This document shows positions 8,559 to 16,592 of a stretch of 64,000 nt of DNA, piece by piece. Source of the stretch: Burkholderiales bacterium (GTDB taxonomy: Bacteria > Pseudomonadota > Gammaproteobacteria > Burkholderiales > Burkholderiaceae_C); assembly GCA_017307865.1 (NCBI GenBank), contig JAFKGE010000030.1, positions 1 to 64,000 of the forward strand, read 5' to 3'. Position numbers and translations under genes: made by a program. Numbering within the stretch: the first letter of the stretch is position 1; the number at the start of each line of letters is the position of its first letter. The notes under the pieces are model-generated. The model was not told where the DNA came from, searched no databases, and was given only the letters and a program-made list of their open reading frames with translations.

Positions 8559-10114
8559 GGCGCTTTCCCCTGCGGCGGGTGCCAGACGAAGCGATAGTGC
8601 TCCGGCGCGCTGCCGGCGGGCACGTAGCGCCAGGGCAGCGCCAGCACACGCGGCGTGGCGCCGGCCGGCAGCACGGTCTGCGCCTCGTCCCACCAGTCGT
8701 AGGGCAGGCGGTCGTCGCGCGAGATCAGCAGCCAGCCCTGGCCGGCGGCGCGCGCATCGGCCGTTTCCTCGGCCACGCAAGCGGCCACCGGCTGCTCGTT
8801 GCCGTCGCAGTCGGTGGCCGGCGCGGCGGGAAAGCGCGTGCGCAGCGCGCCGGCCAGCATGTGGTCGGCGGCGATGATCGGGCTGCGGCCGTCGTAGCCC
8901 GCGGCGCGCAGGTCCTGGGTGAGCGCCCGGATCGGCTGGTTCAGCTCGCCCGGCCGGCCACGCAGCCCGGCCACCCAGGGGTAGGCGGCGGTGGCCAGAA
9001 AAAACAGCAGTGCCACGCCCAGCACGGCGCCGGTGAAGCGCCCGCCGCCGGGCGCCCCTTCCAGCTGCGGCCGCCACACGAAGGCGGCCAGCGGCAGCAC
9101 GCAGAACACCGGCTGCATCCAGTGCTCCTTGAACTCGGTCACGCCGCCCAGCACCACCATGGCGACGAACGCCGCCAGCACCAGCACCAGGTAGCGCGCC
9201 AGCAGCGGCCGCGCCCACGACGCCTTTTGCAACGGCGCCGCCGCGCCGGCCGGCGCCCGCCGCAGCCAGGCGCCGCGAAACGCCCAGGCCGCCAGCAGGA
9301 TCCACAGCAGCAGGGTCTCCAGCAGGGTCAGCGCCAGCTCGCCCAGGCCATCGAGCAGGCCGCCCTGGGACTGCAGCTCCATCTTGTCGGTGATGGCGCT
9401 CGCCGTCTCGTGCCAGTGGCCGTATTGCCACAGCGCGTGCGGCGCCACCAGCACCGCCGCCACCACCACCGTGATCCACAGCCCGCGTGCCAGCAGCACC
9501 CGGCGCGTCGCCGGCACGCTGAGCGACGCCGCACCCAGCGCGGCGACCACCAGCGCGTAGTTGTACTTGGACAGCAGGCCCAGCGCCAGCGTCAGCCCCA
9601 GCAGCGCGTAGCGCGCCGGGCGCGGCGACTGCACCAGCCGGACCGCCACCCACCAGGTGGCGGCGGTGACGGCCGTGACCAGCACCGTGTGCGTCTGGTC
9701 GTGCAGCGAGGACCAGCCCAGCGGCGGCAGCATCACCATGCTGGCGGCGGCCCACCACGCCGTGCGCGGCGCCAGCAGGGCGCGCGCGGCCAGGCCCATG
9801 AACAGGTAGGTCAGCGCCAGCAGCCCGTGCTTGAGCACCGCCAGCGACAGCAGGCTGGGCCCCAGCACGGCGTTGAGCCCCCACTGCAGCCAGGTGTAGA
9901 GCGGCGGCTGCATGCCGTAGCCCCAGGCCAGCTGCTGCGACCACAGCGTCTGCTCGGCCTCGTCCCAGCGCAGCGCGGGCGACAGCGCCAGCCGCAGCGC
10001 CACGTGCGCCGCCGCCCAGGCCAGCAGCCAGGGCAGGGGCCGGCGCATGACGGCCGGCAGCGCGCCGGCGGCAGGTGCCGGAAGCGGGGGCGAGGCGGTG
10101 GGCAGGGAAGACAT
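8555..10114 (-). CDS. GT39/ArnT-like membrane glycosyltransferase
   Basis: The 519-residue protein has about ten or more hydrophobic segments. Near the N-terminus an acidic loop (ALRWDEAEQTLWSQQ) matches the Asp-Glu motif of PMT/ArnT-type GT-C enzymes, which use polyprenyl-phosphate sugars as donors at the periplasmic face. PPLYTWLQWG after it is also typical. The acceptor is unknown; lipid A or LPS core is plausible from context. The start is uncertain: ATG 10114 is taken, while MRRPLPWLL at 10048, directly before the first membrane segment, is an alternative. It is divergent from the GT2 gene, with about 65 bp between start codons. Confidence 0.8.
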   Translation of the reverse strand: MSSLPTASPPLPAPAAGALPAVMRRPLPWLLAWAAAHVALRLALSPALRWDEAEQTLWSQQLAWGYGMQPPLYTWLQWGLNAVLGPSLLSLAVLKHGLLALTYLFMGLAARALLAPRTAWWAAASMVMLPPLGWSSLHDQTHTVLVTAVTAATWWVAVRLVQSPRPARYALLGLTLALGLLSKYNYALVVAALGAASLSVPATRRVLLARGLWITVVVAAVLVAPHALWQYGHWHETASAITDKMELQSQGGLLDGLGELALTLLETLLLWILLAAWAFRGAWLRRAPAGAAAPLQKASWARPLLARYLVLVLAAFVAMVVLGGVTEFKEHWMQPVFCVLPLAAFVWRPQLEGAPGGGRFTGAVLGVALLFFLATAAYPWVAGLRGRPGELNQPIRALTQDLRAAGYDGRSPIIAADHMLAGALRTRFPAAPATDCDGNEQPVAACVAEETADARAAGQGWLLISRDDRLPYDWWDEAQTVLPAGATPRVLALPWRYVPAGSAPEHYRFVWHPPQGKAP

Positions 10115-10179
10115 GCGGGGCGCGGCACTGCGCGGCAGGCACAATGGCCGCTCGATTATCCGTGCACCCTTCGCGCCCC

Positions 10180-11199
10180 ATGCCCCAGCCCCCCGCGCCC
10201 CCGCCCGACGTCTCCATCGTGGTGCCGATCTACAACGAGGTCGACAACCTGCCCGAGCTGGTGGAGCGCATCGCGCAGGCCATGGCCGGCCAGCCGCAGA
10301 CCTTCGAGCTGCTGGCGGTGGACGACGGCTCCAGCGACGGCAGCCGCGCCCGGCTGCGCGAGCTGGCCGCCACGCGCGCCTGGCTGCGCCCGGTGTTCCT
10401 GGCGCGCAACTACGGCCAGTCGAGCGCGCTGCAGGCCGGCTTCGACCGCGTGCGCGGCCGCTACGTGGTGACGCTGGACGCCGACCTGCAGAACGAGCCG
10501 GGCGACATCCCGCTGCTGTTGCAGCGCCTGGAGACCGACCCCGACGTCGACATGGTGAGCGGCTGGCGCAAGGACCGGCAGGACGCCGAGCTCTCGCGCA
10601 AGCTGCCCTCGCGCATCGCCAACCGGCTGATCTCCGGCGCCACTGGGGTGCACCTGCACGACTACGGCTGCGCGCTCAAGGCCTATCGGCGCCCCATCAT
10701 CGACCGCATCCGCCTGTACGGCGAGCTGCACCGCTTCATCCCCTCGCTGGCGCGTGAGGCCGGCGCGCGCATCACCGAGGTGCCGGTGCGCCACCACGCG
10801 CGCACGCGCGGCGTGTCCAAGTACGGCATCGACCGCACCTTCCGCGTCATCCTGGACCTGATCCTGGTGGTGTTCTTCATGCGCTACCGCCAGCGCCCGC
10901 TGCACGCCTTCGGCGGGCTGGGGCTGTGGCTGGCGGCGCCGGGCGTGCTGATTTTGCTGTGGCTGTTCGGCCTCAAGCTGCTGGGGCACGACATCGGCGG
11001 GCGCCCGCTGCTGCTGGTGGGGGTGATGCTGCTGCTGATGGGCGTGCAGATGATCGCCGCCGGGCTGATCGGCGAGCTGCTGATGCGCATCTACCACGAG
11101 GCCGGCGGCGCGCCGCAGTTCCATGCCGAGGAATATGTGCCGAATCAGGCTGCATCGCCCGCCCAACAAGCGCCGGCAGCTTCTGAATCGATAGCGTGA
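10180..11199 (+). CDS. GT2 polyprenyl-phosphate glycosyltransferase (ArnC/GtrB-like)
   Basis: The 339-residue protein has an N-terminal GT-A domain with VSIVVPIYNEVDNLPELV, DDGSSDGS and TLDADLQNEPGDI (metal-binding DxD). Two C-terminal transmembrane helices (about 250-310) follow, ending LIGELLMRIYHE as in ArnC, GtrB and DPM1-like enzymes. Such enzymes move a sugar from a nucleotide donor onto undecaprenyl phosphate on the cytoplasmic side. The ATG at 10180 precedes the first beta strand. The last ~12 residues (QQAPAASESIA) are encoded by a family B repeat, so the tail is not ancestral. The stop overlaps the GTG of the next gene. Confidence 0.85.
   Translation: MPQPPAPPPDVSIVVPIYNEVDNLPELVERIAQAMAGQPQTFELLAVDDGSSDGSRARLRELAATRAWLRPVFLARNYGQSSALQAGFDRVRGRYVVTLDADLQNEPGDIPLLLQRLETDPDVDMVSGWRKDRQDAELSRKLPSRIANRLISGATGVHLHDYGCALKAYRRPIIDRIRLYGELHRFIPSLAREAGARITEVPVRHHARTRGVSKYGIDRTFRVILDLILVVFFMRYRQRPLHAFGGLGLWLAAPGVLILLWLFGLKLLGHDIGGRPLLLVGVMLLLMGVQMIAAGLIGELLMRIYHEAGGAPQFHAEEYVPNQAASPAQQAPAASESIA
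11160..11195 (-). repeat. Family B repeat inside the 3' end of the GT2 gene
   Basis: CAACAAGCGCCGGCAGC and then ATCGATAGC match the family B consensus in reverse orientation. The element supplies the last codons of the GT2 protein, ending two bases before its TGA. Confidence 0.6.
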
Positions 11200-12134
11200 C
11201 ACGCGCACGCCGGGCCCTTCTGCGCGGCCTGTTGGGCCTGGCGCTGCTGGGCGCCGTGCTGGCCCTGGCCGACCCCGCGCGCGTGCTGGCGCAGCTGCGC
11301 CAGGCGCAGCCCGGCTGGCTGGCGGCCGGGCTGGCGGCGGCCGTGGCGTCCAACCTCGTGTCGGCCCTGCGCTGGCGCGCGCTGGCGCGCTGGCTGGGCG
11401 CCGAGTTGGGCGCGGGCGATGCCTGCCGCTGGTACTTTCAGGCCATGGGGCTGAACGCGCTGCTGCCGGGCGCCGTGGTGGGCGGCGACGTCTACCGCGC
11501 CGTGGTGCTGCGCCGCGCCGGGCACGACACCGCCGCCTCCAGTTGGTCGGTGGTGCTGGACCGCGTGAGCGGCCTGTGGATGCTGTGCGCCATCGGCGGC
11601 CTGGGGGCCGCGGCCTGCGCCGAGGTGCTGGCGCCCTGGCTGCGGCTGCCGGCCGGCAGCTTTGCCGCGCTGGCGTTGGCGGGCACGGCGCTGTGGCTGG
11701 CCCTGCCCTGGGGCCTGCCGCCGCTGCTGCGGCGCAGCCGGGCGGCGGGCGGCTGGCTGGCGCCGCTGCGCGCGGCGGCGCTGCGGCCCGACTTTGCGCG
11801 CCAATGGGCCTGGCAGGCGGCGGTCTCGGCCGTGGTGCAGGCGCTGTCGGCGGCGGCGCTGGCCGGCGGCGGGCTGGCGCTGGGCGTGACGCAGCCGGCC
11901 GCGGTGTGGGCCTGGGCCGTCGCGCCGGTGTTTTTGATGGCGGCGCTGCCGGTGAGCGTGGGCGGCTGGGGCACGCGCGAGGCCGCCGCCGTGGCCGCGC
12001 TGGCGCCCTTTGGCGTGGCGGCGCCGGCGGCCGTCGGCGTGGGCGTGATCTACGGCCTGTACGGCCTGGCGCAGGGCGCGCTGGGAGCGCTGGCGTTCGG
12101 GCTGCCGCGGCGGGAACCGGTGTCGGGAAACTGA
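11196..12134 (+). CDS. flippase-like (UPF0104/LPG_synthase_TM) membrane protein
   Basis: This 312-residue polytopic protein is very rich in Ala, Leu and Gly. The ALRWRALARWLG segment, FFQAMGLNALLPG-like region (here FQAMGLNALLPGAVVGGDVYR) and LPVSVGGWGTREAA are the signatures of the YbhN/LPG_synthase_TM superfamily. Members include the membrane half of MprF and candidate lipid or lipid-linked-sugar flippases. It starts with GTG overlapping the GT2 stop, so it is coupled to that gene. In context it may flip the polyprenyl-phosphate sugar made by the GT2 enzyme for use by the GT39 enzyme; that is inference. Confidence 0.75.
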   Translation: MTRARRALLRGLLGLALLGAVLALADPARVLAQLRQAQPGWLAAGLAAAVASNLVSALRWRALARWLGAELGAGDACRWYFQAMGLNALLPGAVVGGDVYRAVVLRRAGHDTAASSWSVVLDRVSGLWMLCAIGGLGAAACAEVLAPWLRLPAGSFAALALAGTALWLALPWGLPPLLRRSRAAGGWLAPLRAAALRPDFARQWAWQAAVSAVVQALSAAALAGGGLALGVTQPAAVWAWAVAPVFLMAALPVSVGGWGTREAAAVAALAPFGVAAPAAVGVGVIYGLYGLAQGALGALAFGLPRREPVSGN

Positions 12135-12140
12135 GCTTCA

Positions 12141-12320
12141 AACAGCCGAACGCAGAGGACGCAAAGATTTCGCAGAGGGCGCAGAAGAATACAAAAAATT
12201 TGATTGAATCGCTCCATAGCCCTTGCGTGGCAAGCGCCAAAAGCTATCAAATTCATAGTTTCAATCTGATTTCTGTTCTGCGTCCTCTGCGATTCCTTTG
12301 CGTCCTCTGCGTTCGGTATT
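12141..12320. repeat. Family A palindromic repeat (copy 2) interrupted by a family B repeat
   Basis: The left arm starts AACAGCCGAACGCAGAGGAC at 12141 and the right arm ends CGTCCTCTGCGTTCGG near 12317. The arms are the same as in copy 1, but the centre is enlarged to about 100 bp and contains a reverse-orientation family B element. It occupies the whole gap between two convergent genes. Confidence 0.8.
12201..12270 (-). repeat. Family B repeat nested in family A copy 2
   Basis: CTTGCGTGGCAAGCGCC and then AAGCTATCAAATTCATAG match the reverse complement of the family B order (GATAGCTT, GCGCTTG, CAAG hairpin). It sits between the two arms of the family A palindrome, implying that B inserted into A or that the two were captured together. 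Confidence 0.65.
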
Positions 12321-12328
12321 CGTGGTAT

Positions 12329-13456
12329 TCAGGAGCTCGTTTTCAGCGTGCCGCGGCGAATCTGGTCGAGCTCCATGGTCTCGAACAAGGCCTTGAAGTT
12401 GCCCTCGCCGAAACCCTCGTTGCCCTTGCGCTGGATGAACTCGAAGAAGATGGGGCCCAGCTGGTTCTCGCTGAAGATCTGCAGCAGCAGCTCGCCCTGC
12501 CGGCCGTCGACCAGGATGTTGCGCGACTGCAGCTCGCCGATGGGCTCCTTCAGGCCCGGGATGCGCTTGGGCAGCAGCTCGTAGTAGGTATCGCTGGTGT
12601 CCAGCAGCTTGACGCCGGCCATGCCCAGTTGGTCGACCGCGTGGTAGATATCCTTGCTGGCCAGCGCGATGTGCTGCACGCCCTCGCCGTGGTAGCTGTC
12701 CAGGTATTCCTGGATCTGACCCTTCTTGTCGTTGCCCTCTTCGTTGATCGGGATGCGGATCTTGCCGCAGGGGCTGGTCATGGCCTTGCTCTTGACGCCG
12801 GTGGCCTGGCCCTCGATGTCGAAGTAGCGCACCTCGCGGAAGTTGAACAGGCGCTCGTAAAAGCCCGCCCACTCGTCCATGCGGCCCTTGTGCACGTTGT
12901 GCGTGAGGTGGTCGATGACCGTCAGGCCGTAGCCCTCGGGGTGGATGGCGGCGGCGCCGTGCACGCCGGGCAGCGGCTCGAAGTCGACGTCGTAGAAGCC
13001 GATGTTGCCGATCTCGCCGTCCTGCGCGCCGTCCTTGCCGCGCCAGCGGTCGATGAAATAAATGATGGAGTCGCCGATGCCCTTGATGGCCGGGATGTTC
13101 AGCTCGCCCGGGTTGGCGTGGCCGGCGTAGCCCCAGGCGCCCAGGCCGATGGCGCGCTCGTAGGCGGCCTTGGCGTCGCGCACGCGAAAGGCGATGGCGC
13201 AGATGCTGGGCCCGTGCAGGCGCGCGAAGCGCTGGGCGAAGCTGTCGGGCTCGGCGTTGATGATGAAGTTGATCTCGCCCTGGCGGTACAGGGTGACGTT
13301 CTTGCGGCGGTGCTTGGCCACCGCCGTGAAGCCCATGCGCTCGAACAGCTCGCCCATGGCCTTGGGGTCGGGCGCGGCGTATTCGATGAACTCGAAGCCG
13401 TCGGTGCCCATGGGGTTGTCCCAGGGGGCGGGGGTGGATGGTTGCGCTGCGGTCAT
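12329..13456 (-). CDS. hppD: 4-hydroxyphenylpyruvate dioxygenase
   Basis: This is a 375-residue two-domain vicinal oxygen chelate protein. The Fe(II) ligands are visible as His in TVIDHLTHNV, His in EGVQHIALASKDI and Glu in GPIFFEFIQRKG near the C-terminus. It converts 4-hydroxyphenylpyruvate to homogentisate in tyrosine degradation. The start at 13456 follows a CGGAGA site; the open frame continues upstream without conservation. It is divergent from an Lrp/AsnC regulator, which is its probable controller. Confidence 0.95.
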   Translation of the reverse strand: MTAAQPSTPAPWDNPMGTDGFEFIEYAAPDPKAMGELFERMGFTAVAKHRRKNVTLYRQGEINFIINAEPDSFAQRFARLHGPSICAIAFRVRDAKAAYERAIGLGAWGYAGHANPGELNIPAIKGIGDSIIYFIDRWRGKDGAQDGEIGNIGFYDVDFEPLPGVHGAAAIHPEGYGLTVIDHLTHNVHKGRMDEWAGFYERLFNFREVRYFDIEGQATGVKSKAMTSPCGKIRIPINEEGNDKKGQIQEYLDSYHGEGVQHIALASKDIYHAVDQLGMAGVKLLDTSDTYYELLPKRIPGLKEPIGELQSRNILVDGRQGELLLQIFSENQLGPIFFEFIQRKGNEGFGEGNFKALFETMELDQIRRGTLKTSS

Positions 13457-13673
13457 GGGGCTGTCTCCGGGGGGGATGCGGGCCAAGGCGGCCCATCCCT
13501 CACTGTAGGCCGGACGGAGGGCGGATTTCCAGCGTTTGATGCGCCTCAAGAACGCCCCGATGCACAGAACGGGATTCGATCGGCCGTGCGATGCACGTTT
13601 TTTGCATGACATCGAAATTCAAGCCTGATATGGGATGACTGATGGGTCAATCAAGCCGTAAAATTGCGCCGTC

Positions 13674-14153
13674 ATGACGTCCAACGCACTCGACAAGCTC
13701 GACCGGGCCATTTTGCTGCGCCTGCAGGCCGACGGGCGCGCACCCTGCGAGGCCATCGGCGAGCAGGTCGGCCTGTCGGCCAGCGCCGTGCTGCGGCGCG
13801 TGAAACGGCTGGAAGACAGCGGCGTGATCGAGCGCACCGTGGCCCTGCTGCGCCCCGAGGCGGTGGGCCTGGGCCTGGTGGCCTACGTCAACGTGCGGCT
13901 GGAAAAGCGCCAGGACCACGGCAAGCGCAACCCGATGGACGAGTTTCGCGCCAGCGTGCAGAACTGGCCCGAGGTGGTCGAGTGCGCGGCGCTGACGGGC
14001 GAGATGGACTTTCTGCTGCGGCTGGTGGTGCAGGACATGGGGGCCTATTCGCGCTTCATGATGGACACCCTGCTGCGCCACCCCGCCGTGCAGGACTGCA
14101 AGACCAGCTTCGTCATGGATCGGGTCAAATCGACCACAGCGTTGCCGATTTGA
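13674..14153 (+). CDS. Lrp/AsnC-family transcriptional regulator
   Basis: The 159-residue protein starts with the AsnC-type winged helix (LDKLDRAILLRLQADGR, VGLSASAVLRRVKRLEDSGVIE). The effector-binding RAM domain follows (VVECAALTGEMDFLLRLVVQDM, TLLRHPAVQDCKTSFVM). It lies head to head with hppD across 217 bp. The intergenic region holds T-rich segments and a GTGCGATGCAC dyad near 13585 that could be part of its operator. Control of tyrosine/phenylalanine catabolism is inferred from position only. Confidence 0.85.
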   Translation: MTSNALDKLDRAILLRLQADGRAPCEAIGEQVGLSASAVLRRVKRLEDSGVIERTVALLRPEAVGLGLVAYVNVRLEKRQDHGKRNPMDEFRASVQNWPEVVECAALTGEMDFLLRLVVQDMGAYSRFMMDTLLRHPAVQDCKTSFVMDRVKSTTALPI

Positions 14154-14217
14154 CGCTGGAGTCGGTTCCCCATTCTTTGGAGTGGCAACTCTAGGCCCGG
14201 GCCCTAACATGGGGTGC

Positions 14218-14940
14218 ATGGAAACCACCGACATCTCCCGCCCCGCAGACCCTGCGCTGGCCGCGAGCCCGACGGTCCATCCCGCCAAGCCCGCATCGCC
14301 CTACGCCCAGGCCAGCACCATCGTGCCGATCCGCGAGATCGGTGTGCGCTACCGCGCGCGCATCACGCGCCACCTGCTCGCGCTGGACGAGCACGACCGC
14401 TACCTGCGCTTCGGCTACCCGGCCACCGACGAGCAGATCCGCAAGTACGTGGACGGCCTCAACTTCGAGCGCGACCAGGTGTTCGGCATCTTCAACCGCC
14501 GCCTGCAGATGATCGCGATGGCGCACCTGGCCTATCCCGACGACATGGCGCAGGCCGGCTTTGCCGAGTTCGGCGTCTCGGTCGCCAAGCACACGCGCGG
14601 CCGCGGCTACGGCCGCCTGCTGTTCGAGCGCGCCGCCATCCATGCCGTCAACCACGGCGTGGACACGCTGTACATCCACGCGCTGAGCGAAAACACCGCC
14701 ATGCTCAAGATCGCGCGCAACGCCGGCGCCGTGATCGAGCGCGCCGGCAGCGAGAGCGAGGCCTACCTGCGCCTGCCCGAAGCCACCTTCAAGACCCGCC
14801 TGGACCAGCTGCTGGCCGACCAGGTGGGCGAGGTGGACTACTGGATCAAGAGCGAAGCCGCCGCCCTGCGCGGCCTGCTGGCCACCGTGCAGGAAGTGCG
14901 CGACGGCGTGCGCGAGGGGCGGCACAAGAGCGGGAGCTGA
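14218..14940 (+). CDS. GNAT-family N-acetyltransferase
   Basis: The 240-residue protein has the acetyl-CoA binding motif A in KHTRGRGYGRLLFERAAIHA and a following LYIHALSENTAMLKIARNAG segment, both typical of GNAT enzymes. RYRARITRHLLALDEHDRYLRF near residue 45 resembles acetyltransferases of this order that often neighbour regulatory genes; the substrate is unknown. The start at 14218 is chosen as the ATG nearest the conserved part; ATG 14209 and GTG 14182 are in frame. The C-terminal ~60 residues look like a helical extension. Confidence 0.75.
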   Translation: METTDISRPADPALAASPTVHPAKPASPYAQASTIVPIREIGVRYRARITRHLLALDEHDRYLRFGYPATDEQIRKYVDGLNFERDQVFGIFNRRLQMIAMAHLAYPDDMAQAGFAEFGVSVAKHTRGRGYGRLLFERAAIHAVNHGVDTLYIHALSENTAMLKIARNAGAVIERAGSESEAYLRLPEATFKTRLDQLLADQVGEVDYWIKSEAAALRGLLATVQEVRDGVREGRHKSGS

Positions 14941-14980
14941 CCGGCTGCCTCGGGCTGGCGGGCTTGTTGGAAGCGCCGTC

Positions 14981-15560
14981 GGCCGGGATGTGCGCCCGGC
15001 GGCGCACCTTCTTTTCTTTGCGTCGCCAAAGAAAAGAAGGCAAAAGAAAGGCGACCCCACTGGCCGTGTCCCTGCGCTTCGCTGCGGGCAACCTGCGATG
15101 CTCGCGCCTGGGGCGGTGCTGCGGAACTCGCTTCGTTCACTGCGTTCACTTCGCTCAGACAACCGCAGCAAGTCAGAACACGAAGCATGGGCATGCTGCG
15201 CTGCCCACGCCCGCCCCAGCCGCTGCGCTTCTCGGCACGGCCAGAGGGGAGTTCAAAGCCGGGGCCGAGCGCAGCGATGGCCCGTGTCCAAACCCCTGTG
15301 GCTGCGCCTGCGGCGCGGCGCTTGCGGGGTGGCGCGTGCACCGCAGGATGCACGCGCTTCGTGGTCTGACTCGCGGGGGTTGTCTGAGCGGAGAGAACGC
15401 AGTGAACGCAGCGAGTTCCACCGCGCACCCCGCACGCGCCGTGACGCAGGTTTGCCCCGTAGCGACGCGAAGGGGTCGCAGACTTGGGGTCGCCTTTCTT
15501 TGGTTCCTTTCTTTGGCGAGACAAAGAAAGGGACTGCGCCGCCGGGCGCACATCCCGGTC
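14981..15560. repeat. Giant imperfect palindrome (family D)
   Basis: The outer arms GGCCGGGATGTGCGCCCGGC (14981) and its complement ending CATCCCGG (15559) enclose matching inner blocks. These are TTTCTTTG...CCAAAGAAA-rich segments (15010-15055 and 15490-15535), a CGTCGC/GGTCGC block, and GGAACTCGC...GTTCACTGCGTTC (15120) against GAACGCAGTGAACGC...GAGTTCC (15400). Symmetry extends almost to a centre near 15270, giving arms of roughly 250 bp. Several short open frames cross it but none has protein-like features. It fills nearly all of the 730-bp gap between the GNAT gene and corC. Confidence 0.8.
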
Positions 15561-15668
15561 AGCCGGTGCTCGCAGAGCAGTCAGAACATCGAACGACCAG
15601 CGAGCCCGTCCAACCCCGCGAGCCCCCGCCAACGGCACCAGTGACCCGCCCCCGCGCATCCGCTATCC

Positions 15669-16592
15669 TTGACGTCCCAAAAACCACCGCACGTCCTGCA
15701 CCCCGCCACCTTGCCCGACCCCCACCCTGCGCGCCCCCATGAGCGCGAAGACAAGCGCAGCCTGCTGCGCAAGCTGATCGAGTTCATTCGCCCCGGGCCC
15801 GACTCCACCGACGAGCTGATCGAGACCCTGGCCGAGGCCGAGGACAAGTCGCTGATCGACGCCGAGAGCCGTGTCATGCTCGAAGGCGTGTTGCGCCTGT
15901 CGGGCCAGAGCGCGGGCGACGTGATGGTGGCCGCGCCGCGCATGGACCTGCTGGACATCGACGCACCCTACGACGAGCTGCTGCGCCAGGTCATCGTCAC
16001 CGCGCACTCGCGCTTTCCGGTCTACCAGGGCGAGCGCGAGAACATCATCGGCATCCTGCTGGCCAAGGACCTGCTCAAGCTGCAGCGCGCGCCCGAGCTG
16101 AATTTGCGCACGCTGCTGCGCCCGCCGGTGTTCATCCCCGAGAGCAAGGGCCTGAACGATCTGCTGCGCGAGTTCCGCGCCAACCGCAACCACCTGGCCA
16201 TCGTGGTGGACGAGTTCGGCCGCACGGCCGGGCTGGTGACCATCGAGGACGTGCTGGAGGAGATCGTCGGCGAGATCGAGGACGAGTTCGACATCGAGGG
16301 CGACGCGGGCGACATCTTCGCCCTGCCCGACGACAGCTGGCGCGTGGCCGGCGACACGCCGCTGGAGCGTTTCAACGAATCCTTCGACGTGCACCTGGGG
16401 GTGGACCCGGACAGCGACCTGGACGTCGAGTTCGACACCATCGGCGGGCTGATCGCGCACGAGATGGGCCACGTGCCCAGCCGCGGCGAGCGCTTCAGCC
16501 TGGGCGGCATGGACTTCGTGGTGCTGCACACCAAGGGCGGCGCGGTGCGCTGGTACAAGGTCTCGCGCACGCCCACGGCCGTCGCCGCGTGA
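15669..16592 (+). CDS. corC: CorC/HlyC-family CBS-domain protein
   Basis: The 307-residue protein has paired CBS domains (GDVMVAAPRMDLLDID, HSRFPVYQGERENIIGILLAKDLL, NHLAIVVDEFGRTAGLVTIEDVLEEIVGEIEDEFD). The C-terminal CorC_HlyC transporter-associated domain follows (DTIGGLIAHEMGHVPSRGE). This matches CorC, implicated in magnesium/cobalt efflux, and lies immediately upstream of lnt as in many proteobacteria. The start is uncertain: TTG 15669 is the longest, while TTG 15711 (MPDPHPARPHERED) fits homologues better from memory. Neither has a strong ribosome binding site. Its stop overlaps the GTG of lnt. Confidence 0.85.
   Translation: MTSQKPPHVLHPATLPDPHPARPHEREDKRSLLRKLIEFIRPGPDSTDELIETLAEAEDKSLIDAESRVMLEGVLRLSGQSAGDVMVAAPRMDLLDIDAPYDELLRQVIVTAHSRFPVYQGERENIIGILLAKDLLKLQRAPELNLRTLLRPPVFIPESKGLNDLLREFRANRNHLAIVVDEFGRTAGLVTIEDVLEEIVGEIEDEFDIEGDAGDIFALPDDSWRVAGDTPLERFNESFDVHLGVDPDSDLDVEFDTIGGLIAHEMGHVPSRGERFSLGGMDFVVLHTKGGAVRWYKVSRTPTAVAA

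Noticed and set aside
14941..15660. Small genes in the region of the giant palindrome
   Set aside because: The open frames are low-complexity and symmetric copies of one another; better explained as repeat DNA.
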